Positions 1 to 12,229 of a stretch of DNA of 64,000 nt are shown piece by piece (the stretch's first letter is position 1; each line of letters begins with the position of its first letter). Location of the stretch: the NCBI GenBank assembly GCA_027922465.2, contig BQMF02000028.1, positions 682,001 through 746,000 of the forward strand, in the 5' to 3' direction. Below the pieces are notes generated by a model, which searched no databases, was not told where the DNA came from, and saw only the letters and a list, made by a program, of their open reading frames with translations. A program made the position numbers and the translations under genes. The DNA comes from Turritopsis dohrnii (Eukaryota > Cnidaria > Hydrozoa > Anthoathecata > Oceaniidae).

Positions 1-717
1 ATTTTTGTAATGGCGGACGAAGCACGACTATGTTTTTAAAGAATATTATCTTTGGCATATTACTTAGACAACTAGGAATAATTTTTTCAAGTTCCACATG
101 GTAAAAGCCAGTAATACTGACGAAATAATTTTTTAACATCACATAAAAAAGATTTTCTGATCTCAGCAGTAAAGCTTGTCATTGGTATTTTGATTCCTCA
201 TTAATGAAACTATGTGCATTAAACTTTTTGTTACTAAAGAGTGTTGTAAATAAGGAAATTTGTCTGGTCTTACTGTGAAGCATAAATGATTATGGAGTAC
301 ATTACGGAGTGGATATATATTCACGAAAATGAAGCACATAATTTTACAATAATTGCTTAAATCTTTTGCTGTAATTTGCCAAATGTATCAGTCCAATTTG
401 TAGAAAAGATGCTGAATTGAAGTCTTAAAAGTCATGTGCTAATGAAACATTCAGCATAAAGCACTTTCGATTTTGATATTTTGTTTAAGGTTTTATTTTT
501 GTTAACATGACATTTTATTGACAAATACTCTTATTATGAACCGAAATCACAAAAAGAAAACGCAATATGCCTGCAAATATGTCTTTTTGTGACTTGGGTT
601 CTCAAATAATGAACTTTTCTGTTTCACTTAATATTTTGTTATTTTTGTTATATGGTTAGATATATTCTTGCATTACTTCTAACAACAGGAAATAAATGCT
701 AAAAGTGTCATTGCTGG
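1..717. other. AT-rich sequence without a recognisable gene
   Basis: No reading frame, RNA gene, terminal repeat or tandem repeat that I can support is present. The segment lies downstream of the decayed integrase-like gene on the minus strand and could be its untranslated 3' side or part of a Helitron whose 3' end is outside the window. Confidence 0.4.
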
Positions 718-1336
718 TTATGCTGAACTCTCACGATTGTTCATTTCCAAAATTAACTTTGCAAATTCCAAGAACTCGGGAGAATAATCTTCCACACAAA
801 CACTAAACTGTCGATCTTCAAACTCAATGACTTCAGACATATCTATGTCGTTTTTTACACTACTGACTGTCAAAAAGCTGTGGTACGAAGTATAAGGTGT
901 CCGGGCGGCCACAAGGTAATGTGGAATTATTACTTGGAGCTAGTATATGCGTGTTCCACCGTCCCACAAATTCTACTAGGTCTCGTCTTATCAAATGGAT
1001 AAAGCAGTATCGTAGGCATTCCACAGTAACAGGGTTACTGGCATCGAAAAGACCAAAACTGCTCATTTCTTTGAAAAAATCACACTACCAGATAATTCAA
1101 TCATGCTTAAACTGAGACCAAAGGGATTCTATTCGCTGGTTTGCAGTGGATGCACCAATTAGAAAACTTCCTAAACCATGAAATTCATCGTTCTGAGCTG
1201 AGCGTAAGGCAATTTGTATTGCCTCAACAATACTGTTCTCTGTGCCATCGTCGAAACGGACTCGTGTTGGAACAGTTTTTGGAATATTGTTCAACATAAA
1301 CCAATCAAAAGCCCTTTGAATGCGTAATAATTGCAT
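718..1336 (-). pseudogene. Integrase-core-like (DDE) protein, decayed fragment
   Basis: The minus strand encodes pieces of a protein resembling the integrase-core family often found as repeats in animal genomes. Seen: an R-x-D-x-GTEN motif, then NQRIESLWSQF, then an RRDLVEFVGRWNTH segment and CGRPDTLYFVP, in the order typical of that family. It is broken: two in-frame stops (TGA and TAG) separate the NQRIES part from the FFKEM part, both one transition away from a sense codon, and a frameshift lies near 870-880 before the acidic C-terminal tail that ends near 718. The N-terminal half was not found upstream of 1336. It may be a fragment captured by the neighbouring Helitron, but that is inference. 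Confidence 0.6.
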
Positions 1337-1957
1337 TATATCTCTTTCCAGATGGAGATAACACTCAGTTTGTGATCAAAATAATGTTTTCTATCAAGTT
1401 AATTACATGTCATTCTGATTTTAACTCTGATTGTATCACTTTGAAAAATGCATAACAATTACCAAACCCATGTAATTTTCATGCATGCAATTGTTACGCA
1501 GCTTTAAATTTTCCTGTGCACAATGAAAATCAATAAATTTCGTAACACATTACAAGGTGGGTTCAAGGAATGCTCTTTAGCCAAAAGAGATTTTACTAAA
1601 AACTTTCCAAGAAGGATTTGTGCCAAAGTTTCGCGAAACAGTCGAAAAGTCAAAATGGCGTCTGAGACACACAGTTGAGTTAAGAGTTATTTGTGTGGTA
1701 ATTCCCAGTAAATGAGTTGGCCATTCCTGTTAGAAAAGATAAAGGAATGTCCATTTTATTGTTTGCTACTGATGATTCTGACATTTTGCTAATATTTAAT
1801 AAATATCAAGGTTTGAAAAAGTGCGTAATGTTTGCGAGTGCTTAATGTTTACCAACTTTGAATATATTTTAACTTTCCAGTATCTTTAAAATTCATAATC
1901 CAAATCCTTTGCACATACTGAGTAGAAAGATGAAAACAAAAGATATGCAGAATTAAG
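1337..1957. other. Spacer between integrase-like fragment and Helitron C-terminus
   Basis: No supported coding sequence. It lies immediately 3' of the stop codon of the minus-strand Helitron gene, so it is probably Helitron 3' non-coding DNA or captured sequence. It is not similar by eye to the region following the stop codon of the second Helitron copy at 32562. Confidence 0.35.
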
Positions 1958-3199
1958 TTACTGTAATACATGTGGAAAGACAACATTTCGAGTATACCTC
2001 TTTCCATTGATATAACCTTGTTTCCAAGTAGCAGCAACTTTGATTATCACATTATCAAATGCCTTTCCCCTGGAATATGGTACATATAGCTGACGTGAGA
2101 AAAACACTGCCTCTGCAAAAACAAACCAATTATATCAAATGTTTGACCTTGACTCTTAATAGTGAAAGAGTATGCCAAATGTATAGGTAAATTTCTGCGT
2201 TTCAATATAAAAGATATTCCTGTATCTGAAGGTGACGGTTCAACCCTAGGTATGAAAATGATTTCTCAAACCACTGACCCTGTCAAAACTTCAGCTTTAA
2301 TTAAGTTACGAGATAATTCACAAGCAATTAAGTGGGTGCCATAACAGAGACCTTTTTTGATGTTCAGATTCCTCAAAAGCATCAACTTTAAGTTTCAAAC
2401 AATGTGGAGGCATACCCAAAGGTGTTATGCTGTTCGGAAAATCAAGCGGATAGTTTTGCCGCTTGTCTTCATCGTCACATACCACTTCATCTGCACTGTA
2501 ATAACAAACTGCATCTCCTTGCAATCTGTGCAACACCTCATTGTTAATAATCAATGATTGCTCGTTTGTTGGTGTCAGAATGGCTGTTGAGGTATATTGG
2601 TCAGGTGCCAATCCGTCATGCATCACCAATACAATTGAAGTGTTTTTGGGAACAACACAACAATCAGGGATTTGGATAGAACCCTTATCTGGTTCATTTT
2701 GTTTTGCTGGCTGTTCACCATTACCAAGTTGTAATAACCAAGCACAGAATTCTCGTTCTTCTGGCCTGGCTTTCATGTTCTCGCCTACATAGCAGAACTT
2801 CTCAAGCAAACTTTTATTACATCAGATGGTTTTACTTTCTTCACAACTGGCAAACACTGACGAAAATCTCCGCCTCACAAAAGTACCTTTCCACCGAAAA
2901 GTACGTCACTGCCGCAAATGTCACAAAGCAGTCTGTGGATAGCATAAAAAGTGTGTGTAGAAACCATTGTGACTTCATCTATCAGAAGCAGGTCAATACT
3001 TCGAAGGTATTCTGAATGTTTCGATGCTGGTGTTATGTTACATACACTGTTTTATAAAACAGGAACAGGCAAACGAAATAAGGAATGCAATGTACAACCA
3101 CCAGATAATAAAGTGGCTGCAATACCTGTGAATGCAGCAGTAGCAACTTTCCAACCCCTGGCTCTACATGCTGTAATAACATAGTTATATGTGACGTTC

Positions 3200-4235
3200 C
3201 AGGGGATTTTGATGACAAATGATAAAACGTTTTATAACGTTTAAACGTTTCACACTTTGTTTAAAAACGTTTTTTCAGTAACGAAAAAACGTTTTCTTGT
3301 CATGTGTGCAACGTTGTAAACGTTTTCTTAAACGTTTTTTCGTTTTCGTAAAAAACGTTCTTTTTTTGTTTTCGAAAAAACGTTTAAACGTTTTTACATA
3401 AAAAAAGATGAAAATGATTTTTAAGTTTTGTTTACAAAAAGCATTTTCAGTTGCTCAACTCGCTCAAAACACTTTAGCCTTCCGCTGTCCAAGAAGAGTT
3501 CCTAGCTGGTCTGGAATCAATGAAAAATAGTCGTCCAAGGACCACGTCATAAATAATTACGCTATAAATTGTACTGAATAAGTGTAGTACGTTAGAATTT
3601 AAATTTAAATCCTGGAATACAGTTTAATCCATAATACATAATGTCAGTAATAACTGGTGGCTGTAATTCGTTATTAAAACCAGTTATAATACATTGTGTA
3701 TAACCATTCACTTGAGAGAAAAACATTGACGTCATTAAACTCAATCAAAACAAAAGAACGCACCTTGTTCATAAATACATTCGCAGGTAACACATGTAAG
3801 TATATTAATGCACTGATTACCTGGTTCTCATTCAGTTAAGGATTAGAGAAACAACAGCTGTTTCAAAAGTTACTACAAATAGAAACCGTCCGCTATAATT
3901 CTATTAATTCTATAATAGAACGAAGTTGATAGAATTGCTACCTTGTAAATCCTCAGGGAAAAGTTTCATGTTTATTTTCGTAAAGATGCATTTTCACTCG
4001 GAGAAAGTCGTTGAAAATGGATAATTTTTTACAGAAAATGTCAGATCTGGGAAAACCTTAATTATTCTTTTTTAAGAGACATCTCACTTTCGCTAAGTGA
4101 AGATGCACTCTTAATCAAATTGCTTCACAACGTTTTTAGTTATCTTTATGGACTTCATTTTGATAATATTTTAAGGTTCTGAGATGAACTGGTTAATGAT
4201 GTGTGCGACTGAATAAAAAATCAGTACGCTCATAC
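3200..4235. other. Foreign segment replacing part of the Helitron helicase
   Basis: Comparison with copy 2 shows homology up to about 3200 (Helitron reading near NYVITACRA) and again from about 4235 (near EVDVNVYIE). Copy 2 has only about 150 bp between these points, including the Walker A motif. Here there is about 1.03 kb of unrelated AT-rich DNA. I see no clear terminal inverted repeats or target duplication, so the mechanism is unresolved. Confidence 0.5.
3221..3396. repeat. ACGTT-rich short interspersed motif cluster
   Basis: At least ten copies of an AAACGTTTT-like motif occur within about 175 bp, separated by T- or A-rich spacers of varied length. The core ACGT is palindromic, so the motif reads the same on both strands. 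It lies at one edge of the foreign segment inside Helitron copy 1. It may be a subterminal repeat cluster of an unrecognised element or a degenerate satellite. Confidence 0.6.
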
Positions 4236-5771
4236 TTACCTGCTGGGCCATTTCAATATAAACATTCACATCGACTTCTTCCTCATGGATCTGCTGAACC
4301 AACTATGGATAGTAGGATTATGTTAAGGGCATACCAAATTGTTTCAGGACATTAATGTATCCCAAAACCTTTTGCTCTGCTTGGGGATCAGCCAATGTTT
4401 GAGGGTAGTCCTTGGACAGATGCCTCTTGAATGTATTCCAAAACTTGAGAGGATTGGAGGGTTTGCAATGTGTCAAAATCGTGACAAACAGTTGTCTAAG
4501 ATGTTGAGGCATCTGTAAGGTTGATGCTTCTTCCAATGTATTGTGCCACTCTTCATCATCTTGTAGAAGAGCTCTGGCAGTACACGCTTCTCGGAATGTG
4601 TTGTAAACCACTCCATCAAAGGTGCGTAAGTATTCGAATGATGTAGCGCTTGGAACATGCAGCAACAAAACTCGAAGGAAAAATCGTTCGCCTACTGACA
4701 GTCGTGCATTATATAACCGAGCGACTGTAGGCTTAAATGTTTTTTCCGTTCTTCTCTTTGCCATGAAAGACATAATGATACGGAATATCTTAGTAAAGAT
4801 ACCCTGCCCATCAGGATCTTCTACATTCAGATTAATCCATGCTGTAAGGTGACTATCATTAAATGCTCTTTCAGCAGCTTCCTCTTCTTTGCCAGCTCTA
4901 AAATAAACTTAATGTTGATCAGGTAAATGAACATTAATGTCGATGTTAGCACAATCATGTCCTTTATAAATGTATTTAAAGAGATATTTTACACTTTTGA
5001 TTGTGGTACATGCTTCCAAATTGATGTGAGCGTTATACTTCTTGGACAACCACGGACAGTATGGAACGACCCATTGTTTATCAACCCTCACTGTACGGCC
5101 ATCGTTTCATCTACAATACAGTCAATACGCATTTGCATTCGTTTGGGTTGCCATCATCTCCCATACAAATTGCATTAGGGTTAGCATTCCCACAGGCACC
5201 ATGAATCATAATATGCCTTGATGATATTATGAAGTTCTGGTTCCTGTTCATGATCTGGTATTTCAGCAGCAATGAAGTTATCAATGTCATCAGCATTACG
5301 CAGTTTGTCCTCTTGTGCTAAATGGAATAGAATAGGAGCATGAGGTAAAGAACTTTTCTGAAATTTAGTAACATGCAAATGAGAAAAGGCTTTTCCCAAA
5401 ACACTATTTTTGTTTATATCATCCAAAAGTGCTTTTAATTTTATATTGAAAACATGTGTAATCAAATCAGGATGATAATGTGCAGGCTCATTATCTAAGT
5501 TTTCTGTGATTTTCTTCCATTTTGGATTGAAGTTAAACTTTCAAAACAAATCTGGTTTGCCCATTTTGGTCACCATAGCCATAGCATCTTGAGAATTTTT
5601 CTGTATGGCCCTTGGACCACACTGAAAAGTAGAAGGAAGAATCACCAATCTGCCTGTTTGAAAAACAGAGTGTATATGCTGCTGATCAGGTGGGTGGAGC
5701 ACAAACTGGCCATTCCTAAAAACTGCTTGGAAGCCAGGAATAATATTAGTACCTCTTATATTAAACATCAC

Positions 5772-6437
5772 AGTTCAGAAACGCTAATAACAAAAGAGAA
5801 AGAAATAACTACCCACTGTGAATAAACAGCACAAATCTAGGCAGAAGCAAACTGACTAATACAAAATGAAAAGAAAAAGTCAAAACTGTGATGAATAATC
5901 TTCAACAAATCTTTCTATCTAAGAACGAAAGTCTTTTGAAAATAAACTGGAAAAATTAACGTACAAAAAACCAATCTGGAATGCAGACAGAAAAGGTGTT
6001 GGAAGACAGACAGGTTATATAAACATAAAGAAAGGATAAACAGTTTTTGGGAAAAGGAGAAAACTGGGAATTGGGAACTGGGAAGTTGTGGCATTCATTC
6101 AACTTCAAGTTTGGAAAAGCCGTTGAAAAGTTAACCAGTTTAAAATTAGTATGAAAACAAATAAAGAGATCTCACCTTGTTGACGTATATTTTGCATGTA
6201 TGTACAAACATGATCTAATTAAATAAATAATGTATGTTTAGCAAGTATGTAGCCTATTTTTAAGTTTTAATCAAACTCTTTACCCGATCATTTGATAAAT
6301 GTTATTATAATAATCACCAGACGCAAGTGCATACCACTTCACTGAAAAATTAAAAATTAATTTGTTTACTTTCTCAACGAATTGGTTGCTATAGTTTGTC
6401 CGATTCTTGACACCAATTTTGATTGGTTCTAAAGCAT
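5772..6437 (-). other. 5' non-coding part of Helitron copy 1
   Basis: No gene. Around 6360-6440 the minus strand matches the 5' region of copy 2 at about 25900-25980 (shared AGCAACCAATTCGTTG and AGTAAACAAATTAA), so this is the element's own 5' untranslated region. Confidence 0.55.
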
Positions 6438-6638
6438 CACATCAATCAAAACAATCGAAATAAATGCTCATTGCATAGGTTTCCCGAAAGAAACGTCACA
6501 CTCATAAAAAAAGTGTCTGTCTCCTCTGTGTCATTTTACAACAGAAAGGGAAACAATAAGAAGGACTTGACTGTTAAAAGAAAAACTAAATATATCACTC
6601 TAAATTATAAGTGGGATGGACAACGCAAATTAGTATAA

Positions 6639-6960
6639 CTAGTCGCCAAGGTGGCATCGCTCGCCGCCGATGTTCAGCATGCGTTGACTTCACGATAAAT
6701 TGAAAAAGGAATTGGGAACCAATAGTGTTTCCATGTTGTAGAGCTAAAAAAACTGATCAAAAAAATGTATGAGATCGTTCCACTATGATCAACCGTTACA
6801 GAGATATCATTGTTCAAAGATTTTGATGACGTCACAGACTACTCCCCAAAAAATTAACCCAAATTTTTCATCACCCCATCACCTGTATCGCAGACCCCAA
6901 ATAATGTCAGTTATCCCTATTGATTATCAAGATAATTTTCCCTAAGCGTTGCATTCGATT
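6639..6960 (-). mobile_element. Non-autonomous Helitron, 3' end fragment (family A)
   Basis: On the minus strand the 3' terminus reads a hairpin (GCCACCTTGGCGAC) followed at once by CTAG at 6639-6642, the Helitron CTRR rule. The interior to about 6960 matches the element ending at 28186 (shared GTTACAGAGATATCATT and TTTTGATGACGTCACAGA). The 5' end was not found. Its CTAG abuts the 5' end of Helitron copy 1, a head-to-tail arrangement. Confidence 0.65.
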
Positions 6961-7278
6961 AGGTTCTCAATACAAGAAGAGAAATAATTTATATGTGATC
7001 TTACATGTGATCTACAAAGTAATATGCATATGTATCTACACCCATAACATATAAAAGAAGGAGTCATATGAATGAAAGGCACATTAGAAATATATATAAT
7101 CTAGCTATTAGAAAGCTTACTAGAAGAGGTATTATTGATGGGCTTTGCCATTTAACCATTTATGAATCAAACTAATGATGAAACATTCACATGATTTCGT
7201 ATTATGAATTACTTTCTTTCACCTTCCTTCAGGGTCTTCAAAAGGTATCATATAAAGGTAGTGACACTGAAAGTTTTA

Positions 7279-8891
7279 AGCTTGGTTCCCACCCGGCGAT
7301 GCATTTTTGGCAACAGAAATTGGCACTAACATCACAATAATTATCAGGCCATATTTTCTTATTGCTTGATAAATTCATAAATCACTTTGACAAAAAAGAA
7401 TTATTTTGTTCTCACCAAAAATGATTTTATCGTCAGATTAAATTTCTTTCGTAAAAAATTTTTTTTAAGTTTCAACAACAACAAAGGAGCTATCTTCACG
7501 TTCAAAATTCAGAAATTTGTCCGATGGACAAATCAATGCTTAAGGCTTTATAAAAAACAGCACGTTTATTATACAACTAGTAACCCGTGTAAAATTTTTT
7601 TACAGGTTTTAATCGATGTGAGCTGAAAAGAGAAAAAGGCTTAGTATAATGAGAGTTCCTCAATTGTTTGGAATGTAGAATGTTTAGAATGTAGTATCCC
7701 GTTTTTAACAGCGTGTAGAACACCGGTTTTAATTCATGAAAAAAAAATACGCGCTGTGCGTCCACTTTGTTCACTTTTTACATAAATTGTATAAATTGAA
7801 GATGCAATGCAATGGTTCCCCAGGATTAAAAATATCTAACGCTAATACAGAAAAAAACACTCTTCACTCTTTTAATTAAAAATCTCTAGGTACTCTGGCT
7901 AAAGCTTGTTTAGTTCAACACTTGAGTTACCAACAGAAAAACTTTTTAATCAGAAGATCTGAAACACATCAAAATATTCATAATAAATCTTTCACAATAC
8001 GCTGTAACTGTTCATGTAAATCGCTGTAACTGTTCATGGAATCGAAACCCCAATGCAAATAAAAGCCAAACACAAAAGTCATAAAAGTGTTGAAATGTGA
8101 AACAATTGCAATTTTCTTGACGAACCCAGACCATCATGATTAAAAGCCATTATATTCATTTCTTCAATTGCCTCTTATTTGAAAAGTAATGACGCAGAAA
8201 CCCTATTAATACTATAAGAAAAAATAAAGCAAACAAACAAAAAAGTTCTAAAGCGTACTTACCCTAAAAACATTAATAAATCTTTGCGCAATACTTTCGT
8301 TGTTGTCTATTGTTTCTTGATCTCACGAATAATCAAAACATTTGAAACGATTAAATGCAATGCAATGTTTTCCCCTATACTAATCGTAGAAAAATATTAA
8401 CCGCCGTGGTATGACACTCCATTATGAATAAGTGACCGGAAAAACGACCCAAAATTTTAGAGAGTGAAAGCGTTAAAAAAGCGGATGCACACTCGTGATT
8501 AGTATATGGATATCAAACAAACGTTTTTCGAAGGCATAGTAGAATAAAATTTACAAAATTCTGAAACATGATTTGTACAAGGATGGTAGTAAAAAAATAT
8601 TGAAACACAGTTATCGTGTTGGATGGACAAAATGCTAATGCTTTTGTAATTGACCCAACGCTATTTGAATGTTTATTCAAATCCCATTCACATAGCATGA
8701 ATTCTTTTCCTCCCAAATTTCATTCATTGTAAACTATTGTTGCATTTTGATTTTGATTTCATAATACAATAATTTTCTATCGCCTTAAAAATTTGCGATA
8801 ATTTATTATCGTCCTGAGCATTAACACCAAAGCCTTGTTATCGCCAATTTGGCGATAAAATTGGTTTTTATTGCCCTGTGGGAACCAAGCT
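7279..8891. mobile_element. MITE with 14-bp inverted ends and TTA duplication
   Basis: The ends are perfect 14-bp inverted repeats (AGCTTGGTTCCCAC at 7279-7292 and its complement at 8878-8891), flanked on both sides by TTA (7276-7278 and 8892-8894). A TTA target site and short ends fit a PIF/Harbinger-type or ISL2EU-type MITE. There is no coding sequence of its own. A Helitron (7577-8510) sits inside it; without that insertion the MITE would be about 680 bp. Confidence 0.65.
7577..8510 (-). mobile_element. Non-autonomous Helitron (family B-like), nested in a MITE
   Basis: Read on the minus strand, the element starts TCCATATACTAATCACG at 8510, preceded by A, and ends with a hairpin (TGTAAAA/TTTTACA) followed by CGGGTTACTAG at 7577, followed by T. 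These are the A|TC...CTAG|T insertion rules of Helitrons. The 5' end resembles the family B copies at 23878 onward. No open reading frame of note is present. Confidence 0.7.
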
Positions 8892-8894
8892 TTA

Positions 8895-11800
8895 GGGGTG
8901 CTGAACATCACTCTGGAAGTTAATTTCAGCACTCCTTTCGTTGTCATACAGTGCCCTTTGAGTGATGGAACATAAATTTTACTCAGATTTTTTTAGCACT
9001 CTATAAGGAGCACCATCTTTGGTGCCATAAATTTGATTCTTATTACATGTACTGAATTCTAGAGCTTTTCATTTTAGAGTAACATTAAAAAACATTGATT
9101 GCTATTAAAAAACTGTAAAAAAATGAAAGAGAATCATTTTCTTAAGCCACTTCGATCCTTGCTTATTTCTTGTGTGATGTCTTCAAATGTGAAAAATGCA
9201 CCAAAGAACATAGCATATGATCAATTATTAACTGTTAAGTTTGATGGTTACTTTAACTGGAGTTTTTGTACACTTGTTATTATCTCACGGAACATGAATT
9301 TTCAGTCTGAAAGGCCTACCTGCGGTCTTACCAAGTCTTAGGTGTAGATCCTTGTGTGCGTTCAAAGGTCATTGCGTGACCAAAGATCTGGTGATGAAAT
9401 CATTGTCACAAGACTTTATGGTCAAATACATCAAAATACATCAGTTTGTTTTTGGGGCCAGATTCAGTGCTGTTGAAGGGTTGCTGAGTTCAGACACAGT
9501 TGTTGCTGTTAAGGTGCCATTTATATGTACATAGACGTAAAATTCGCAAATGCTGGAGCTTCCACACTAAAGCCAACATTTTTTTAAAAAAATTGTCCTC
9601 AGTGTATCTCTTGAAAAAAATGGTTAAATGGTTCAAATGGTTTCATTTGATATCTATAGCGTACATTCATGGGTTTGAATTTAAATTCACTTTATTAATT
9701 CACTTTAATTCACTTTAATTGTTTCTTTACTTTTTTCAAGGGAAACATTAAAAATATTCCTATTCTTTCTTTTTATAAAAATTTATACCTTTCTGGATAT
9801 GCTCTCAAATCCCTTTCGTCAAAATGTATGATGCCTTTAATATTTTTGAAAGAACACAATAAGTGAATGAAATATTGATACGTCACACGCATGGTGGTTC
9901 TTTTTGCTAAACTGGAAAGGCACTGGGAACTAGTTTAGTGAAAGCTTTCGGAAGAAAAACATTTTACTGACTTGATTCGCATTTTTTTCTGATATATTTC
10001 TTGACAAAAAATTTTCGTAAGCACTTTTCCAGTGATATTTTCGTAAAGAATTCACCAAGAAACCTTTCAATGGACGGAACAAAATTTGCACAATCCTTCT
10101 TATTTTTCCCTTTTCGTGGTAAAACCACGCAGAGGCGACAGACACTTTTTTAATGTTACGTAATCTGATCTAAGTGTGATGTTTAAATTCTTTTTTGGGG
10201 ATTTTGATTGGTTGACGATTTCCAAAAATTTAGTTCGTTAATAACCGATTTTCATTATCCCAGTTGTTTTCACAAAGAAACACAGATTTGTATACATGCT
10301 GTTTATTAAACTGTTTATTGTTTAACTTTTATTGTTGTTGTATTTTACATTTTATTTTAGATTAATGAAAGAGCAGTGTAAGTGATTAGTTGTTTGTTTA
10401 CAATGTGAAAGCATATTGAGAATACAGAAGAAGTGCAGTGAAGTTTTTAAAAATTGGCTGTGCAGAACAAACGAACAGGTCTATACAAAGTAGTATTATC
10501 ATAAAACTTTTATTGTTTAATATTTCAGATTAATAAAAGAACAGGTGAGTTATGTATGTATGTATTCAAATGTTTTTTTACGTTTTAGTTATCAAATATC
10601 AGAAGATATGCAGTTTGATGTTTATTTACACAATAAGGAATGGTTTTAATTTAGTTTTGAAAGATTATATGCTTTAGCCTTGAGTGGATGTCTCAGTTAT
10701 TCTGTCGTTTAGTATGTGTATATGCTGCTGGATGAAAAGGAAGACGAGAGAAATTTGTTTTGGTAACGCGCGCTATTATTACATTAAAAATGGTCCTAGA
10801 GCTATGAATGTTTTTATTTCTCATGACGCTGTGGAAGTGGGGAATGTGTTATGCTGTGTAGTTATATCTATTGTATCTAATTATATCGATGCTTGATGCT
10901 TTTGTCTACCTGACAAAAAGTACAAAATCTACTGGAAAATACAGAAAGTTTAGCAGTTTTTCCAAACGAAGAGAGCCGTTTTATGTATTTCACTTAAAAA
11001 AAATGGTAGCGAAAGTGTTTTATAAATACCTATGTATGTTTGTGCCGGAAAGTAAATAAAGTATTAGTAATTTGTTTACAGGTATGAATATGGAAGTAAA
11101 GAGTTCAGAACTGTTTGAAAATGTCTACAGAAGATGATCAATGCTGTTTCCTAACATGTGAATTGACAGTGAAAGGTATCCTATTTTGTTTGAAGTTCAG
11201 CTAAAGTTAAAATAGTATAACTCTATTTAGTTATAACACAGTTGGTATGCTGGATAAAAAAGAATAAAGGGTTGTTTAACTGTTGTGAATTAGCCAGAGA
11301 AGATTTTAACTCAGATTATAATTGTGGTTGTTTTCAAATTTTTATAAACTCTTAAGATATAAATTCTGTCATTACGTTTGTATTTTTAATTATTATTCAT
11401 AAGGTAAATGTGTTCTTGAAGTTTCTTTTAGTTTGTTTTACTTTCTTTCGATATCATCATAATATGTTTAGGTTTCTTTTTATGTTAATTATTAGGTTTG
11501 TGTGTTCAATTATTTTTTTTACTTATGTTCTCAAAGTTCCTCTTGTTTGTTTGTTTGTTTGTTTGTCATAATACGATTAGGTATTTGAATCAGTATGCAT
11601 TCAAAATATTTTTTCTTTTAGATAAGCAAAATAAAGTTTACAATAATCATAAAGAAATAAATGATGATGTTGATGGTTTTGGGAAGAACAGAGTATATTA
11701 TCATTTCGAAAATTCATTAATGACTGCATTCAGGCCAGTAACAAGCACAAGCGAAACAGTTGGAAGGTTTTGTTTTTATTTATTATTTCATTCAATGTTT

Positions 11801-12150
11801 GCTTTGTATGTCTGGGTAAACAGATCTGTTTTAAATATTGCAACTTCTCTTATGCGTATAAATATATACGTTCTGTTATTGCTATTTGTTTGTGTTAAAT
11901 CTTCTGCATGTAAAAAACATGATTTCGCTGAATAAGTTATTTTAAGCGTTTCAATGATTCTAATTCTTTATCATTTTGATGTTTGGTTGTGTCTAATGTC
12001 TCTAAGCGTTAAACATTCTCCCAGGAGCAAATGTTAAGTATTTCGATGTATCGCTGTTTAATTATTTTGATCTTTGGTTCTTTACAGGGGAAATTTATTT
12101 TATTAAGCTTTTCTGCGATTCAGCTCACATTTGATTAAAACCATTTAAAA
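8895..12150. other. Long AT-rich region without a supported gene
   Basis: Several open frames of 60-145 codons occur, the longest at 11498-11935 on the plus strand (hydrophobic, Phe/Val/Leu-rich), but none resembles a known family. Two short similar blocks at about 10320-10390 and 10500-10545 share TTTTATTGTTTAA followed by a splice-acceptor-like site and ATTAATRAAAGARCAG. I see no tRNA, rRNA or clear element boundary. The region may be the interior of the Helitron whose 3' end lies at 12229. Confidence 0.35.
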
Positions 12151-12175
12151 TTGTTTACCCGGGCTAAAGAATTCT

Positions 12176-12229
12176 GCAACACAACGCATACTGAACATGG
12201 TTGGCGAGCGCTGACGCCTAGGCGGCTAG
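12176..12229 (+). mobile_element. Helitron 3' terminus (family A)
   Basis: The sequence ends with ACGCATACTGAACATGG, a GC-rich hairpin (ACGCCTAGGCGGC-like) and CTAG at 12226-12229, followed by T. This matches the family A 3' end at 14759-14808. The 5' end is not identified, so the length of the element is unknown. Confidence 0.6.

Larger units (their letters stand above)
1958..5768 (-). pseudogene. Helitron Rep/helicase gene, copy 1, heavily decayed
   Basis: Rep/helicase of Helitron rolling-circle transposition. The start MFNIRGTNIIPGFQ lies at 5768. An internal deletion then fuses the N-terminus to the segment that begins GRLVILPSTFQ. The HUH region reads SLPHAPILFHL where copy 2 has SLPHAHILIHL, so the second catalytic histidine is proline. 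The tyrosine region (KYLFKYIYKGHD) is at about 4950-5000. Helicase pieces are at 4318-4773, about 2850-3195, and 2318-2809, and the C-terminus (QGYINGKRYTRNVVF) is at 1960-2035. Many frameshifts and an insertion separate these pieces, so it cannot encode an active protein. Confidence 0.8.
1958..6638 (-). mobile_element. Autonomous-type Helitron, copy 1 (decayed)
   Basis: The minus strand matches the autonomous Helitron at 25710-32561 both in protein pieces and in its 5' non-coding end. Its 5' end lies at 6638, where the minus strand reads TTATACTAATTTGCGTTG, matching the 5' end of copy 2. That end directly abuts the CTAG 3' end of another Helitron at 6639. The gene stops at 1958-1960. The 3' end of the element is not visible. 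About 1 kb of foreign sequence (near 3200-4235) replaces roughly 150 bp of helicase-coding sequence. Confidence 0.75.

Noticed and set aside
11498..11935. A 145-codon plus-strand open frame
   Set aside because: The first third is Phe/Leu/Cys-rich from T-rich simple sequence, no family is recognised and there are no flanking signals. It may be chance in AT-rich DNA.
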